DNA from: JAWODU01 sp046483125
GTDB taxonomy: Bacteria; Verrucomicrobiota; Kiritimatiellia; UBA8416; JAWODU01
Assembly: GCA_046483125.1 (NCBI GenBank)
Contig: JAWODU010000098.1
Location: 1-19,953 of the forward strand
Direction of reading: 5' to 3'
DNA: 19,953 bases
In this document: positions 13,555-19,953 of the stretch, one piece after another
Position numbering within the stretch: the first letter of the stretch is position 1
Layout of the letters: every line of letters begins with the position of its first letter
The notes under the pieces: model-generated
Databases searched by the model: none
What the model saw: the letters and a program-made list of their open reading frames with translations, nothing else
What the model was told of the DNA's origin: nothing
Translations under genes and position numbers: made by a program

Positions 13555-15815
13555 CCCTGGAGCGAAACGCTTACTCTTGTTCCGTCGTAGCTGATGCCGG
13601 CGTCCGGCTTCGCGGCGGTTTCCGGGCCGGCGCCGAGGCCCCTGCGGACAATGACCGGGCGGAAAGTCATTTTTTCCGGCATGCCGGGATAGTCGCCCTT
13701 TCGTTTCCCTATCGTCAGCTTTCTTTCGGAATCCTTCCAGGTAACCGGGATTTCCGCCCGGGCGCCGCGCTCGTAATTGTAATTGTCGCCTTCGTCCCCG
13801 TAAAGCGTGAACTCCGCGTCCGCCCCTGGATATATCCTGATCTCAACGGGACCGGCCGGCTTTTCGCCGGTGTGCTGGATTGAAGGCCCCATGGGCAGAA
13901 TACTGCCCTCCTTCACGTAAAGCGGCATACCGTCAAGCGGCGCGCGGGCCTTGATTTTCCTGCCGCCCTCAAGCCTGTTTCCGTTCCAGAAGTCGAACCA
14001 GCCGGTCCCGCCGGGCAGGTACACCTCGCGGCTCCGGGCGCGGTATTGAGTTACCGGGTTCACGAGCAGGGCCGGCCCGAACATGAACTGGTCGCCGATT
14101 CTGTGCGCTTTCCGGTCGCCCCGGAAATCGAAGGCGAGGTTACGCATTATGGTGTAGCCGTTCTTTGTTACCAGCCACGCCAGGGAATAGATATAAGGAA
14201 GGAGGCGGTAGCGCAGGCGGTCGAATTTCAGAATAGTGTCGTAGTGCACTTCGCCTTTCTTCCCGAAACGCCATATCTCGCGCGGGGTGGAAGTGCCGTG
14301 TACCCGGAAGATCGGGCAGAAAGTTCCGTACTGGAACCACCGCAGAAAAAGTTCCCTGTACTCGGGATTGTCGTGACCGCCATCGTAGCTTACGAAAAAA
14401 CCGCCTATGTCGGTCGTCCAGTAGGGAATCCCGGTCGCGCAGAAATGCAGGCCCGCGACGATCTGATTTCTGAATACCTCCCAGGTGGCGTTGATGTCCC
14501 CGGACCAGGTCGTGGCGGCGTTGCGCTGTTGGCCGGTAAAGGCCGACCTGGTCAGAATATACACGCGTTTTTCATCCGTATGCCGCCGCTGGCCCCGGTA
14601 TACACCCTGCGTCGTCATAAGCGGGTAGGCGTTCAGGTTCTGCGGACCCGAATGCGGCGTGGTCATGTATTTCTTGCGTTTTGCCGCCGGCCATCGCGGG
14701 TGCATTTCCGGCTCCGTAGCGTCCAGCCACCAGGCGTCAAACCCCTTCGTAAACAGCCAGTTGTTGAGCTGGTTCCAGTACATCCGGCGCGCTTCGGGGT
14801 TGAACGCGTCGTAGTAGCTTTCGCCTTCGTTGTGGAGTCTGAATCCCCTGTAGAGATATTCGTTGCCGTACATGCGTTCGAAATTCTCGCTTCCCGGAAC
14901 AAAACGGGGCCACACCGAGATCATGACGCGGCAGTTTAATTCCCCGTGCATTGTCTTCATCATATCGGCCGGATCGGGGTACCGGATCGGATCCAGGCGG
15001 TGCGAACCCCACTTGTACGGGTCCCAGTACCGCCAGTCCTGAACAATGCAGTCCACGGGGACCTTTCTCCGCCGGTATGAACGGACGATATCGAGCAGTT
15101 CTTCCTGACTGCGGTACCTTTCCTTGCACTGGAAAAGACCGTAAGCCCATTTCGGATACATCGGGGCCGCGCCGGTGAGTTTCCTCAGTCCCGCGATGAC
15201 GCCGTCCAGTTCCGGCCCGAAAACGAAATAGTAGTCGATCGCCTCCCCGGCCTCGGACCGGAAACCGCCGGGTTTCTTCGTGTCGCTGAAGACGGTTTCC
15301 GAAGCGTTGTCCCACAGGATGCCGTAACCCCGCGTGGATATCAGCACCGGCACGGCGACCTCCATGTTTTTCTGGAGCATGCGCTGTTTTCTGCCGCGGT
15401 AGCTTACGATACCCTGCTGGTGCTGGCCCAGCCCGTACAGTTCCTCGCCCTTCTGCCAGAGAAATTTCTGCTGTACGTGGCAGGTGTCCATGTGAAGTAC
15501 GCGGGCGGATTCGATAACGTGCCCGTTCGAAGCTTCGCGAAGAACCGCTTCTCCCCCGGCGTCGCGGAAGGCGACCGCGCCCGTTTGCCCGTCAATCGAG
15601 GCGCTGAGGACCGACGTGGAAAGTTCGGCTTTTCCCCTGATAGAACGGGCGCGCCATCCCTTTGCCGCGCTCTTCTTTGTTACCGAAAGGCTCTTCAGCC
15701 GCGGTTCGTTTGTGCCGCGAAAGACAGTGACCCTAACAATGGAGTCGCCGTACAGACGCAGTCTTACCGTTAAGTCCTTGACTTTAGCGCTGATTCCGTC
15801 CTTATGTTTCTTCAT
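13551..15815 (-). CDS. GH31 glycosidase, probably alpha-xylosidase
   Basis: This 754-residue enzyme has the full GH31 layout: an N-terminal beta-sandwich (about 1-210, with EELYGLGQHQQG at 124-135), the catalytic barrel (about 215-610) and C-terminal beta domains. The nucleophile is Asp365 in AWWLDATEPE and the acid/base Asp440 in WSGDI. The [WL]DATEP form is typical of alpha-xylosidases of the Cellvibrio Xyl31A kind, whereas alpha-glucosidases usually have DMNEP; this is recollection. No signal peptide is seen, so it is likely cytoplasmic and acts on imported oligosaccharides. The ATG at 15815 follows GGAAAGGA; a 39-codon upstream extension would run into the GH42 leader. On the minus strand a TTGACA (15883-15878) in the 100-base divergent gap could be its -35 box, with a poor -10. 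Alpha-glucosidase is the main alternative. Confidence 0.92.
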   Translation of the reverse strand: MKKHKDGISAKVKDLTVRLRLYGDSIVRVTVFRGTNEPRLKSLSVTKKSAAKGWRARSIRGKAELSTSVLSASIDGQTGAVAFRDAGGEAVLREASNGHVIESARVLHMDTCHVQQKFLWQKGEELYGLGQHQQGIVSYRGRKQRMLQKNMEVAVPVLISTRGYGILWDNASETVFSDTKKPGGFRSEAGEAIDYYFVFGPELDGVIAGLRKLTGAAPMYPKWAYGLFQCKERYRSQEELLDIVRSYRRRKVPVDCIVQDWRYWDPYKWGSHRLDPIRYPDPADMMKTMHGELNCRVMISVWPRFVPGSENFERMYGNEYLYRGFRLHNEGESYYDAFNPEARRMYWNQLNNWLFTKGFDAWWLDATEPEMHPRWPAAKRKKYMTTPHSGPQNLNAYPLMTTQGVYRGQRRHTDEKRVYILTRSAFTGQQRNAATTWSGDINATWEVFRNQIVAGLHFCATGIPYWTTDIGGFFVSYDGGHDNPEYRELFLRWFQYGTFCPIFRVHGTSTPREIWRFGKKGEVHYDTILKFDRLRYRLLPYIYSLAWLVTKNGYTIMRNLAFDFRGDRKAHRIGDQFMFGPALLVNPVTQYRARSREVYLPGGTGWFDFWNGNRLEGGRKIKARAPLDGMPLYVKEGSILPMGPSIQHTGEKPAGPVEIRIYPGADAEFTLYGDEGDNYNYERGARAEIPVTWKDSERKLTIGKRKGDYPGMPEKMTFRPVIVRRGLGAGPETAAKPDAGISYDGTRVSVSLQG

Positions 15816-15915
15816 GCGGATTCCTTTCCGAATATACGCTTGTTCGATCAATAAAGATTCACCCGCGAGCGCGGCAGTGTCAAGGTCTCGCTGCGGATTT
15901 TGAAAGGAGCGGTCA

Positions 15916-17979
15916 ATGAGATATCCGAACATAACTTCCGGCGTGGAGGGGTTCCTTCACGGCGGCGATTACAATCCGGACCAGTGGGAACCGGCCCTGT
16001 GGGACGAAGACATGGAGCTCATGAAAAAGGCCCGGTGTAACGCAGCCACGGTGGGCATATTCGCCTGGGCGAAAATCGAGCCCGAAGAAGGCGTATTCGA
16101 TTTTGACTGTCTCGACGCCGTTCTCGACAAGCTCGCCGCGAACGGGATCCGGGCCGTGCTGGCCACTCCCACCGCCGCGCCCCCGGCGTGGCTGGCGGAG
16201 AAACATCCCGAAACGCTCAGGGTAAAAAACGACGGCAGGGAACGAAGTTGGTGCGAGGGACGGGTGAACTACTGCCCCAGTTCGCCGGTTTACGCGGAAA
16301 AGTGCGCCGTGGTGACCCGAAAGCTCGCCGAGCGTTACAGGGAGCACCCCGCCCTTGCAGTCTGGCATGTCCACAACGAGTACGGCGGCGGATGCACCTG
16401 CGGGCTGTGCCGTGAAGCGTTCCGCCGCTGGCTCAAAAGAAAATACGGCGATCTGGATTCCCTGAACAGGGCTTACTGGACCGCGTTCTGGAGCCAGACC
16501 TATCAGTCGTGGGAACAGATACACCCGTTCAACGGCGTCTTGATGGGTCTTCAGCTCGACTGGAAAAGGTTTGTAAGCGACCAGGTGCTCGCGTGTTTCG
16601 AAAACGAGGCGCGGATCCTGCGCGAAGTTACTCCCGAAGTACCGGTCACGACCAATTCGTACGGTTTTTTTGTGGACTACGATCCCCGGCCCTGGGCCGA
16701 GGCCATGGACGTGATCGCGTGGGACTGCTACCCGCAGTATCACGCAAGGCCGGAGATGTGGAAAAGGGCGATGGCCACTTCTTTCGAACTGGATTTCGCT
16801 CGATGCCTGAAGGGAGACAGGCCCTTCATGCTCATGGAAACCACGCCCAGTTCCACGAACTGGATGCCCGTTGAAAAGCTGAAGCGCCCGGGAACACACA
16901 GGCTTTTCGCGCTTCAGGCCGTCTCTCACGGGGCCGACTCTGTACAGTACTTCCAGTGGCGGGCGGGACTCGGCGGGGCCGAGAAATTTCACGGTGCCGT
17001 TGTGGATCACAGCGGCAGAAGCGACCGGCGGGTGTTCGGGGACGTCGCGGATCTGGGGACGTTGCTTGAAAAAATCGCCGGGGTTACCGGCACGCCCGTG
17101 CGTTCGGATACGGCCGTAATATTCGACAAGCAGAACAGGTGGGCCATAGAAGGGGCGCGCGGGCCCAGAAGCGAGAAACGCGATTACGACGTGACCTGCC
17201 GTTCCTTTTACAGTTGGTTCTGGCGGCACGGCGTTTCCTGCGACGTCGTGGATGCAGACGCCGATATTTCGGGCTACAGGCTTGTCTTCGCCCCGATGCT
17301 GTACATGGTGCGGCCGGGCGTGGCCCAACGACTGGAGGACTTTGTCCGGAACGGCGGCACGCTTGTAACCACTTACTGGAGCGGCATAGCCGACGAAAAC
17401 GACAAGTGCTTCTACGGCGGCCGCCCCGGCCCGCTCAAAGAACTGCTGGGAATAGACTCCGAAGAACTGGATGTACTGTACGACGATGAAACCGTGCCGG
17501 TTACAGTCGACAGCAGGAGTTTTCCCGCGCTCAACGGAACCTACAGCGCGAGAATATTCTGCGACCTTGTAAACGTGACCGGCGGCAAAGCGCAGGAAGC
17601 GCCCGAGGTGCTCGGGAAGTACTCGGGGGAATTCTATGCCGGGCGCCCGGCCCTTACCGTGAAACGTTCCGGCGAGGGACGGGCTTTTTACGCGGCGTTC
17701 CGGGACGGCGGGGACTTTGCAGAGAGGCTCTGCGCGTGCCTGGCCGAGGACATGAATATCACGCCGGCGGCGGAAGCCGAGCTTCCTGAAGGCGTGACCT
17801 TGCGCAGTCGGACAGACGGGGAAACGGATTATCTTTTCGTGCTCAACTTCACGGGAGAAAGCCGGACAGTGGAATTCAAAACGCCCCCCGGCGTCAACCT
17901 TTCGGACGGTTCCCGCCCCGGCAATTCGGTTGAAATCGGCCCCTACGGAAGCGAGGTCTTCAAGGTCTCCCATGCGTAA
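15916..17979 (+). CDS. GH42 beta-galactosidase
   Basis: This 687-residue enzyme matches GH42 throughout. YNPDQWEPALWDEDMELMK (19-37) is the N-terminal family signature. The acid/base is Glu155 in WHVHNEYGGGC and the nucleophile Glu308 in FMLMETTPSSTNW. Four zinc-binding cysteines are present: Cys120 (VNYCPSSP) and Cys160, Cys162 and Cys165 (CTCGLC). A trimerisation-type domain (about 390-600) and a C-terminal beta domain follow. GH42 enzymes remove terminal beta-galactose from oligosaccharides and some act on alpha-arabinosides. There is no signal peptide. The ATG has AAGGAG six bases upstream. It is divergent from the GH31 gene across 100 bases, suggesting shared control; no transporter or regulator gene is adjacent. 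Confidence 0.95.
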   Translation: MRYPNITSGVEGFLHGGDYNPDQWEPALWDEDMELMKKARCNAATVGIFAWAKIEPEEGVFDFDCLDAVLDKLAANGIRAVLATPTAAPPAWLAEKHPETLRVKNDGRERSWCEGRVNYCPSSPVYAEKCAVVTRKLAERYREHPALAVWHVHNEYGGGCTCGLCREAFRRWLKRKYGDLDSLNRAYWTAFWSQTYQSWEQIHPFNGVLMGLQLDWKRFVSDQVLACFENEARILREVTPEVPVTTNSYGFFVDYDPRPWAEAMDVIAWDCYPQYHARPEMWKRAMATSFELDFARCLKGDRPFMLMETTPSSTNWMPVEKLKRPGTHRLFALQAVSHGADSVQYFQWRAGLGGAEKFHGAVVDHSGRSDRRVFGDVADLGTLLEKIAGVTGTPVRSDTAVIFDKQNRWAIEGARGPRSEKRDYDVTCRSFYSWFWRHGVSCDVVDADADISGYRLVFAPMLYMVRPGVAQRLEDFVRNGGTLVTTYWSGIADENDKCFYGGRPGPLKELLGIDSEELDVLYDDETVPVTVDSRSFPALNGTYSARIFCDLVNVTGGKAQEAPEVLGKYSGEFYAGRPALTVKRSGEGRAFYAAFRDGGDFAERLCACLAEDMNITPAAEAELPEGVTLRSRTDGETDYLFVLNFTGESRTVEFKTPPGVNLSDGSRPGNSVEIGPYGSEVFKVSHA

Positions 17980-17984
17980 CTCCT

Positions 17985-18001
17985 GCGGGTGAGACACCCG
18001 C
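17985..18001 (+). repeat. hairpin just after the GH42 gene
   Basis: GCGGGT and ACCCGC make a 6-bp stem around GAGAC, five bases after the GH42 stop. There is no T run afterwards, so it may protect the 3' end of the mRNA or support factor-dependent termination rather than act as an intrinsic terminator. Confidence 0.4.
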
Positions 18002-18044
18002 TGCTGCACCGTTCATAAGACCCCAGGTTCCGGCAGTTGTAGTA

Positions 18045-18062
18045 ACGCGTGTCCTCACGCGT
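18045..18062. repeat. 7-bp perfect inverted repeat
   Basis: ACGCGTG and CACGCGT flank a TCCT loop, a perfect 7-bp stem of high G+C. No gene is near enough to assign a role. Confidence 0.5.
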
Positions 18063-18127
18063 ACATACCGAAGAGAGGGAGGAAAGGGGTCATCAGGGCT
18101 TAACGGCGCGTTGCCCAAAACGAAAGC

Positions 18128-18166
18128 ATGCCTTCGGCGAGATGTCTCGGCAGGCTCGACATGACA
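18128..18166. repeat. REP-like dispersed repeat fragment
   Basis: The segment contains GGCGAGATGTCTCGGCAGG then CTCGACATGACA, with ATGTC and GACAT as inverted arms. This wording (…GAGATxTCTCG…GCTCGAxATGACA) is familiar from palindromic intergenic repeats spread in many bacterial genomes, which is recollection. Only one copy is in the window, so its repeat status needs the whole genome. Confidence 0.4.
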
Positions 18167-18344
18167 GTTTGCTGGAAAACTCAATGGTTCAGATGCACCC
18201 CGCCCCCTATCGCCCCCGCCTTGTCCCGGCTGAAAGAACGTCTCTGGCGCACCCCGAAGAACAGCCATTAGTGCCTTAATATGAAGGGACTGCGATAAAC
18301 AACAAAAAAATGATACGAGAGTATTGGGTGGATACTTGGACAGA

Positions 18345-18399
18345 GGTCAGAAGTCAGAGGTCAGACGTCAGCCTGACCTCTGATCTCTGACTTCTGATC
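18345..18399. repeat. 27-bp imperfect palindrome built from GTCAG units
   Basis: Two 27-base arms (18345-18371 and 18373-18399) are reverse complements at 24 of 27 positions, with a one-base centre. Each arm is itself made of short direct repeats (GGTCAGA, AGTCAGA, GGTCAGA, CGTCAG). The transcript would form a very long hairpin. It resembles the AGAAGTCAGAGGTCAGA-type intergenic repeats I associate with environmental genomes. It lies 39 bases from the dinB stop. Confidence 0.8.
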
Positions 18400-18411
18400 C
18401 GCCGCGGCGGA
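18398..18411. repeat. 14-nt GC palindrome, second copy
   Basis: TCCGCCGCGGCGGA, identical to 77-90, directly abuts the end of the long GTCAG palindrome, so here it may be part of one composite element. Confidence 0.5.
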
Positions 18412-18413
18412 CT

Positions 18414-18430
18414 GCGGGCGAAGCCCGCTT
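18414..18430. terminator. GC hairpin beside the dinB stop
   Basis: GCGGGC and GCCCGC form a 6-bp stem with a GAA loop, followed by TTT on the plus strand. It begins eight bases beyond the dinB stop. On the plus strand it is a weak terminator; on the minus strand, the direction of dinB, no T run follows. It may limit convergent transcription between GH42 and dinB. Confidence 0.35.
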
Positions 18431-18437
18431 TGGATTC

Positions 18438-19619
18438 TTACGCGCGAGAGGAAGGTCTGCGGATGCTTTCAGGTCCGAATCTGGCCTTGATTTCATCTAC
18501 AACCCGGCTCAGCGCCTCCCTTTTCTCCTGTGTGTCTTCAGCCCCCTGTTCAAACAGATCCAGCTGGACAGTCCCGGCCGGGTCCTGTTGCAGATTACTC
18601 ACCCCGAACCCTATCAGCCGCACCGGGCCGATGAGTTTCTCGTGTCTGAACATGCGGAGTGCGGTTTCACGTAATGTGGCGTCATCGCAACACGGCCGCA
18701 CAAAAGGCTTCTGTCTCGTGATTGTACGGAAATCCCGCCAGCGGAGTTTCAGGTGAGCTATCGATGCGTACTTCCCTGCTTCCCTGAGCCGGCGCCCGAC
18801 GTCATCCGCCAGGCCGATAAGGACATCACGTATAATTTCGTTTTCAGAACAGTCCTCGGGAAAAGTATACTCACGCGATATGCTCTTTTCCTCGTAATTG
18901 AGTTCTATATCACGCTCGTCTACGCCATGAGCCAGTGCAAGCATATGATCGGCGCTGTTTGCGCCCACGATATCGGCCAGCTCAGAGCGTGTGGCTTCCT
19001 GCAGGTCCTTGATCGTATCAATTCCGGCATCCGCCAGGCCCTTCTGTGTAACCCTGCCCACACCCCATATCCTGCTCACGGGCAAAGGCGCCAGGAATTC
19101 GAGAATCCCTTTCCGGTCTGACGGCACAACCACCAGCCCGTCGGGCTTCTCCAGGTCGCTGGCCAGCTTGGCCAGAAACTTGTTCGGCGCAACTCCGACA
19201 GACGCCGTCAGGCCGGTCTCTTCAGTAACAGCCGACTTTATCTTCCCTGCTATCTCCCTGCCGGTTCCGAAAAGACTCCTTGCCCCCGTCACATCCAGAA
19301 AGGCCTCGTCGATCGAAAGCGGCTCTAACAACGGCGTAAAACGCTCAAAGATCCCGAGGATCTGCTCCGACACTTCCCTGTATCGTTTGCCGTTCACGGG
19401 CAGGAAAACAGCTTCAGGATATCGCCTGTACGCTTCACGTGAGGGCATTGCCGAATGGATCCCGTATTTTCGCGCCTCGTACGAAGCCGCTGCAACCACG
19501 CCCCGCTTGTCGGCCGGCGCGCCTACAACAACCGGCCTGCCTTTCAACTCCGGATGATCGTGCTGTTCGACCGAGGCGAAGAACGCATCCATGTCAACGT
19601 GCAGAAACGTCTTATCCAT
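18438..19619 (-). CDS. dinB: DNA polymerase IV (Y family)
   Basis: This 393-residue polymerase carries out translesion DNA synthesis with low fidelity. The catalytic carboxylates are present: Asp9 in HVDMDAFFASVE and Asp104-Glu105 in LSIDEAFLDVTG, with Phe13/Phe14 in the steric-gate region. VVVGAPADKRGVVAAASYEA, ASVGVAPNKFLAKLASDLEK and the helix-hairpin-helix RIWGVGRVTQKGL are standard. The little-finger domain follows (about 240-350), and VQLDLF near the C-terminus is a beta-clamp binding motif. The ATG gives the normal N-terminus, although the ribosome-binding site is weak. I found no recognisable LexA box upstream in 19620-19750, so SOS control is not evident. It is transcribed alone. Confidence 0.97.
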   Translation of the reverse strand: MDKTFLHVDMDAFFASVEQHDHPELKGRPVVVGAPADKRGVVAAASYEARKYGIHSAMPSREAYRRYPEAVFLPVNGKRYREVSEQILGIFERFTPLLEPLSIDEAFLDVTGARSLFGTGREIAGKIKSAVTEETGLTASVGVAPNKFLAKLASDLEKPDGLVVVPSDRKGILEFLAPLPVSRIWGVGRVTQKGLADAGIDTIKDLQEATRSELADIVGANSADHMLALAHGVDERDIELNYEEKSISREYTFPEDCSENEIIRDVLIGLADDVGRRLREAGKYASIAHLKLRWRDFRTITRQKPFVRPCCDDATLRETALRMFRHEKLIGPVRLIGFGVSNLQQDPAGTVQLDLFEQGAEDTQEKREALSRVVDEIKARFGPESIRRPSSRA

Positions 19620-19747
19620 ATTGACGATCTTAAGACCGGCACCGGGAAAATCAAGATTTTGGAAACACCAGTGCTGAGCAGGCTCATATTCTTTTCATCA
19701 GCGCCCGGCGACGGACAAAAAGTCACTACTGCCGGCTCTTAAAACCC

Positions 19748-19933
19748 GGACCCTCTCGGCTAAAATAAAAAATAAAGGTCTGGTACCAATCCGAGAGTCC
19801 TATGGAGGGGATGTGAGTGAGCCCTTTAGGCGAGCTCACGAAGCATCCACTCCCAGGGCTCTCGGAGCTTTACAAAAGGAGTGTGGAGCTCCTTGACTAG
19901 TATTTAGAAGCCATCGGGCACGGGGCCCGTGGC
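19748..19933. ncRNA. chain of hairpins, possible structured RNA or element end
   Basis: The last 334 bases (19620-19953) hold no convincing gene, but this part folds strongly. A 75-nt arm closes with CCGAGAGTCCT/AGGGCTCTCGG (19791-19801 with 19855-19865, one G-T), then GGAG/CTCC, GGATG/CATCC and a TGAGC/GCTCA tip. Next is AAGGAG/CTCCTT (19876-19881 with 19889-19894), which competes with GGAGCT/AGCTCC (19864-19869 with 19887-19892). Last is GCCA-CGGGC/GCCCG-TGGC (19910-19933). Upstream, CTCTCGG (19753-19759) could also capture CCGAGAG. I do not see signatures of tmRNA, RNase P or SRP RNA. It could be a novel RNA, an attenuator of a gene past the window, or the end of a mobile element. Confidence 0.35.
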
Positions 19934-19953
19934 AAGTATAACGGCCGTCGCGG

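Larger units (their letters stand above)
17980..18437. other. 458-base gene-free, repeat-rich stretch
   Basis: No protein fits this interval: the open frames on either strand lack ribosome-binding sites and recognisable sequence. It instead holds a series of inverted repeats listed separately, a purine-rich segment (GAGAGAGGGAGGAAAGG) and an A/T-richer part around 18290-18340. It separates the GH42 gene from dinB, whose 3' ends face each other. Confidence 0.8.

Noticed and set aside
15816..15932. Longer GH31 start with 39 extra codons
   Set aside because: It would overlap the GH42 ribosome-binding site and start codon, and the ATG at 15815 has its own good ribosome-binding site.
15913..18009. 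A 698-codon open frame antisense to the GH42 gene
   Set aside because: It mirrors the GC-rich codon pattern of the GH42 gene, has no ribosome-binding site or recognisable domain, and the sense strand encodes a complete enzyme with catalytic residues.
18128..18279. Small protein genes around the REP-like repeat
   Set aside because: Open frames are short, without ribosome-binding sites, and their translations follow the repeat sequence rather than any protein family.
18345..18399. CRISPR-like repeats from the recurring GTCAG units
   Set aside because: Units are only 6-8 bases with no unique spacers of regular length; the structure is a palindrome of short direct repeats.
19748..19953. tmRNA, SRP RNA or RNase P RNA
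   Set aside because: None of their hallmark sequences (SRP GGAAGG-type tetraloop region with AGCAG, RNase P GAGGAAAGUCC, tmRNA 5' end) could be found.

Overview
The window is gene-dense, GC-rich bacterial DNA (roughly 55-60% G+C by eye) read with the standard code. It fits a Gram-negative, probably anaerobic or sediment/gut lineage, most likely of the PVC group (Lentisphaerota, Kiritimatiellota or relatives). The grounds are a DUF4954 left-handed beta-helix protein, a secreted right-handed beta-helix protein, GH31 and GH42 glycosidases, several lipoproteins and GTC/CAG-rich intergenic repeats. The lineage is inference; there is no rRNA to settle it.

Region 1 (1-5196, plus strand) is a tight run of genes: acyl carrier protein, DUF4954 protein, glucosamine-6-phosphate deaminase (nagB), a divergent ROK-like sugar kinase, a small lipoprotein whose LamG-like domain breaks off near a G9 tract, and yjbQ. 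The first four overlap or nearly touch. They pair amino-sugar metabolism with an acyl carrier and a hexapeptide-repeat-like protein of unknown function, which makes this the most interesting functional grouping here.

Region 2 (5222-6365, minus strand) is an AbiE-like pair: an XRE-domain antitoxin and a nucleotidyltransferase toxin whose genes overlap by 61 bases. A sigma-70-type promoter with an inverted repeat over its -10 box lies so close to the start that the mRNA may be leaderless. Divergent from it are a promoter, a leader hairpin, tRNA-Arg(CCG), a terminator and rlmN. A convergent hisF and a secreted beta-helix protein with its own promoter/operator-like site follow on the minus strand.

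Region 3 (9818-11723, plus strand) is an overlapping cluster: a one-helix membrane protein with a zinc-ribbon tail, three successive paralogous BamE/SmpA-like lipoproteins, and a small conserved hypothetical protein. A DUF89 phosphatase (minus) and a patatin-like phospholipase (plus) are divergent from each other.

Region 4 (13551-17979) holds two divergent cytoplasmic glycosidases: a GH31 enzyme with the WLDATEP active-site signature seen in alpha-xylosidases, and a GH42 beta-galactosidase. Together they could strip xylose and galactose from xyloglucan-type oligosaccharides. The patatin and GH31 stop codons share one CTAG.

Region 5 (17980-18437) is a repeat-rich gene-free stretch with several hairpins, including a 27-bp imperfect palindrome. 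It is followed by dinB (minus). The last 334 bases contain no convincing gene but fold into a chain of hairpins with mutually exclusive pairings, possibly a structured RNA or the edge of an element continuing past the window. No CRISPR array, complete insertion sequence or phage gene was seen.
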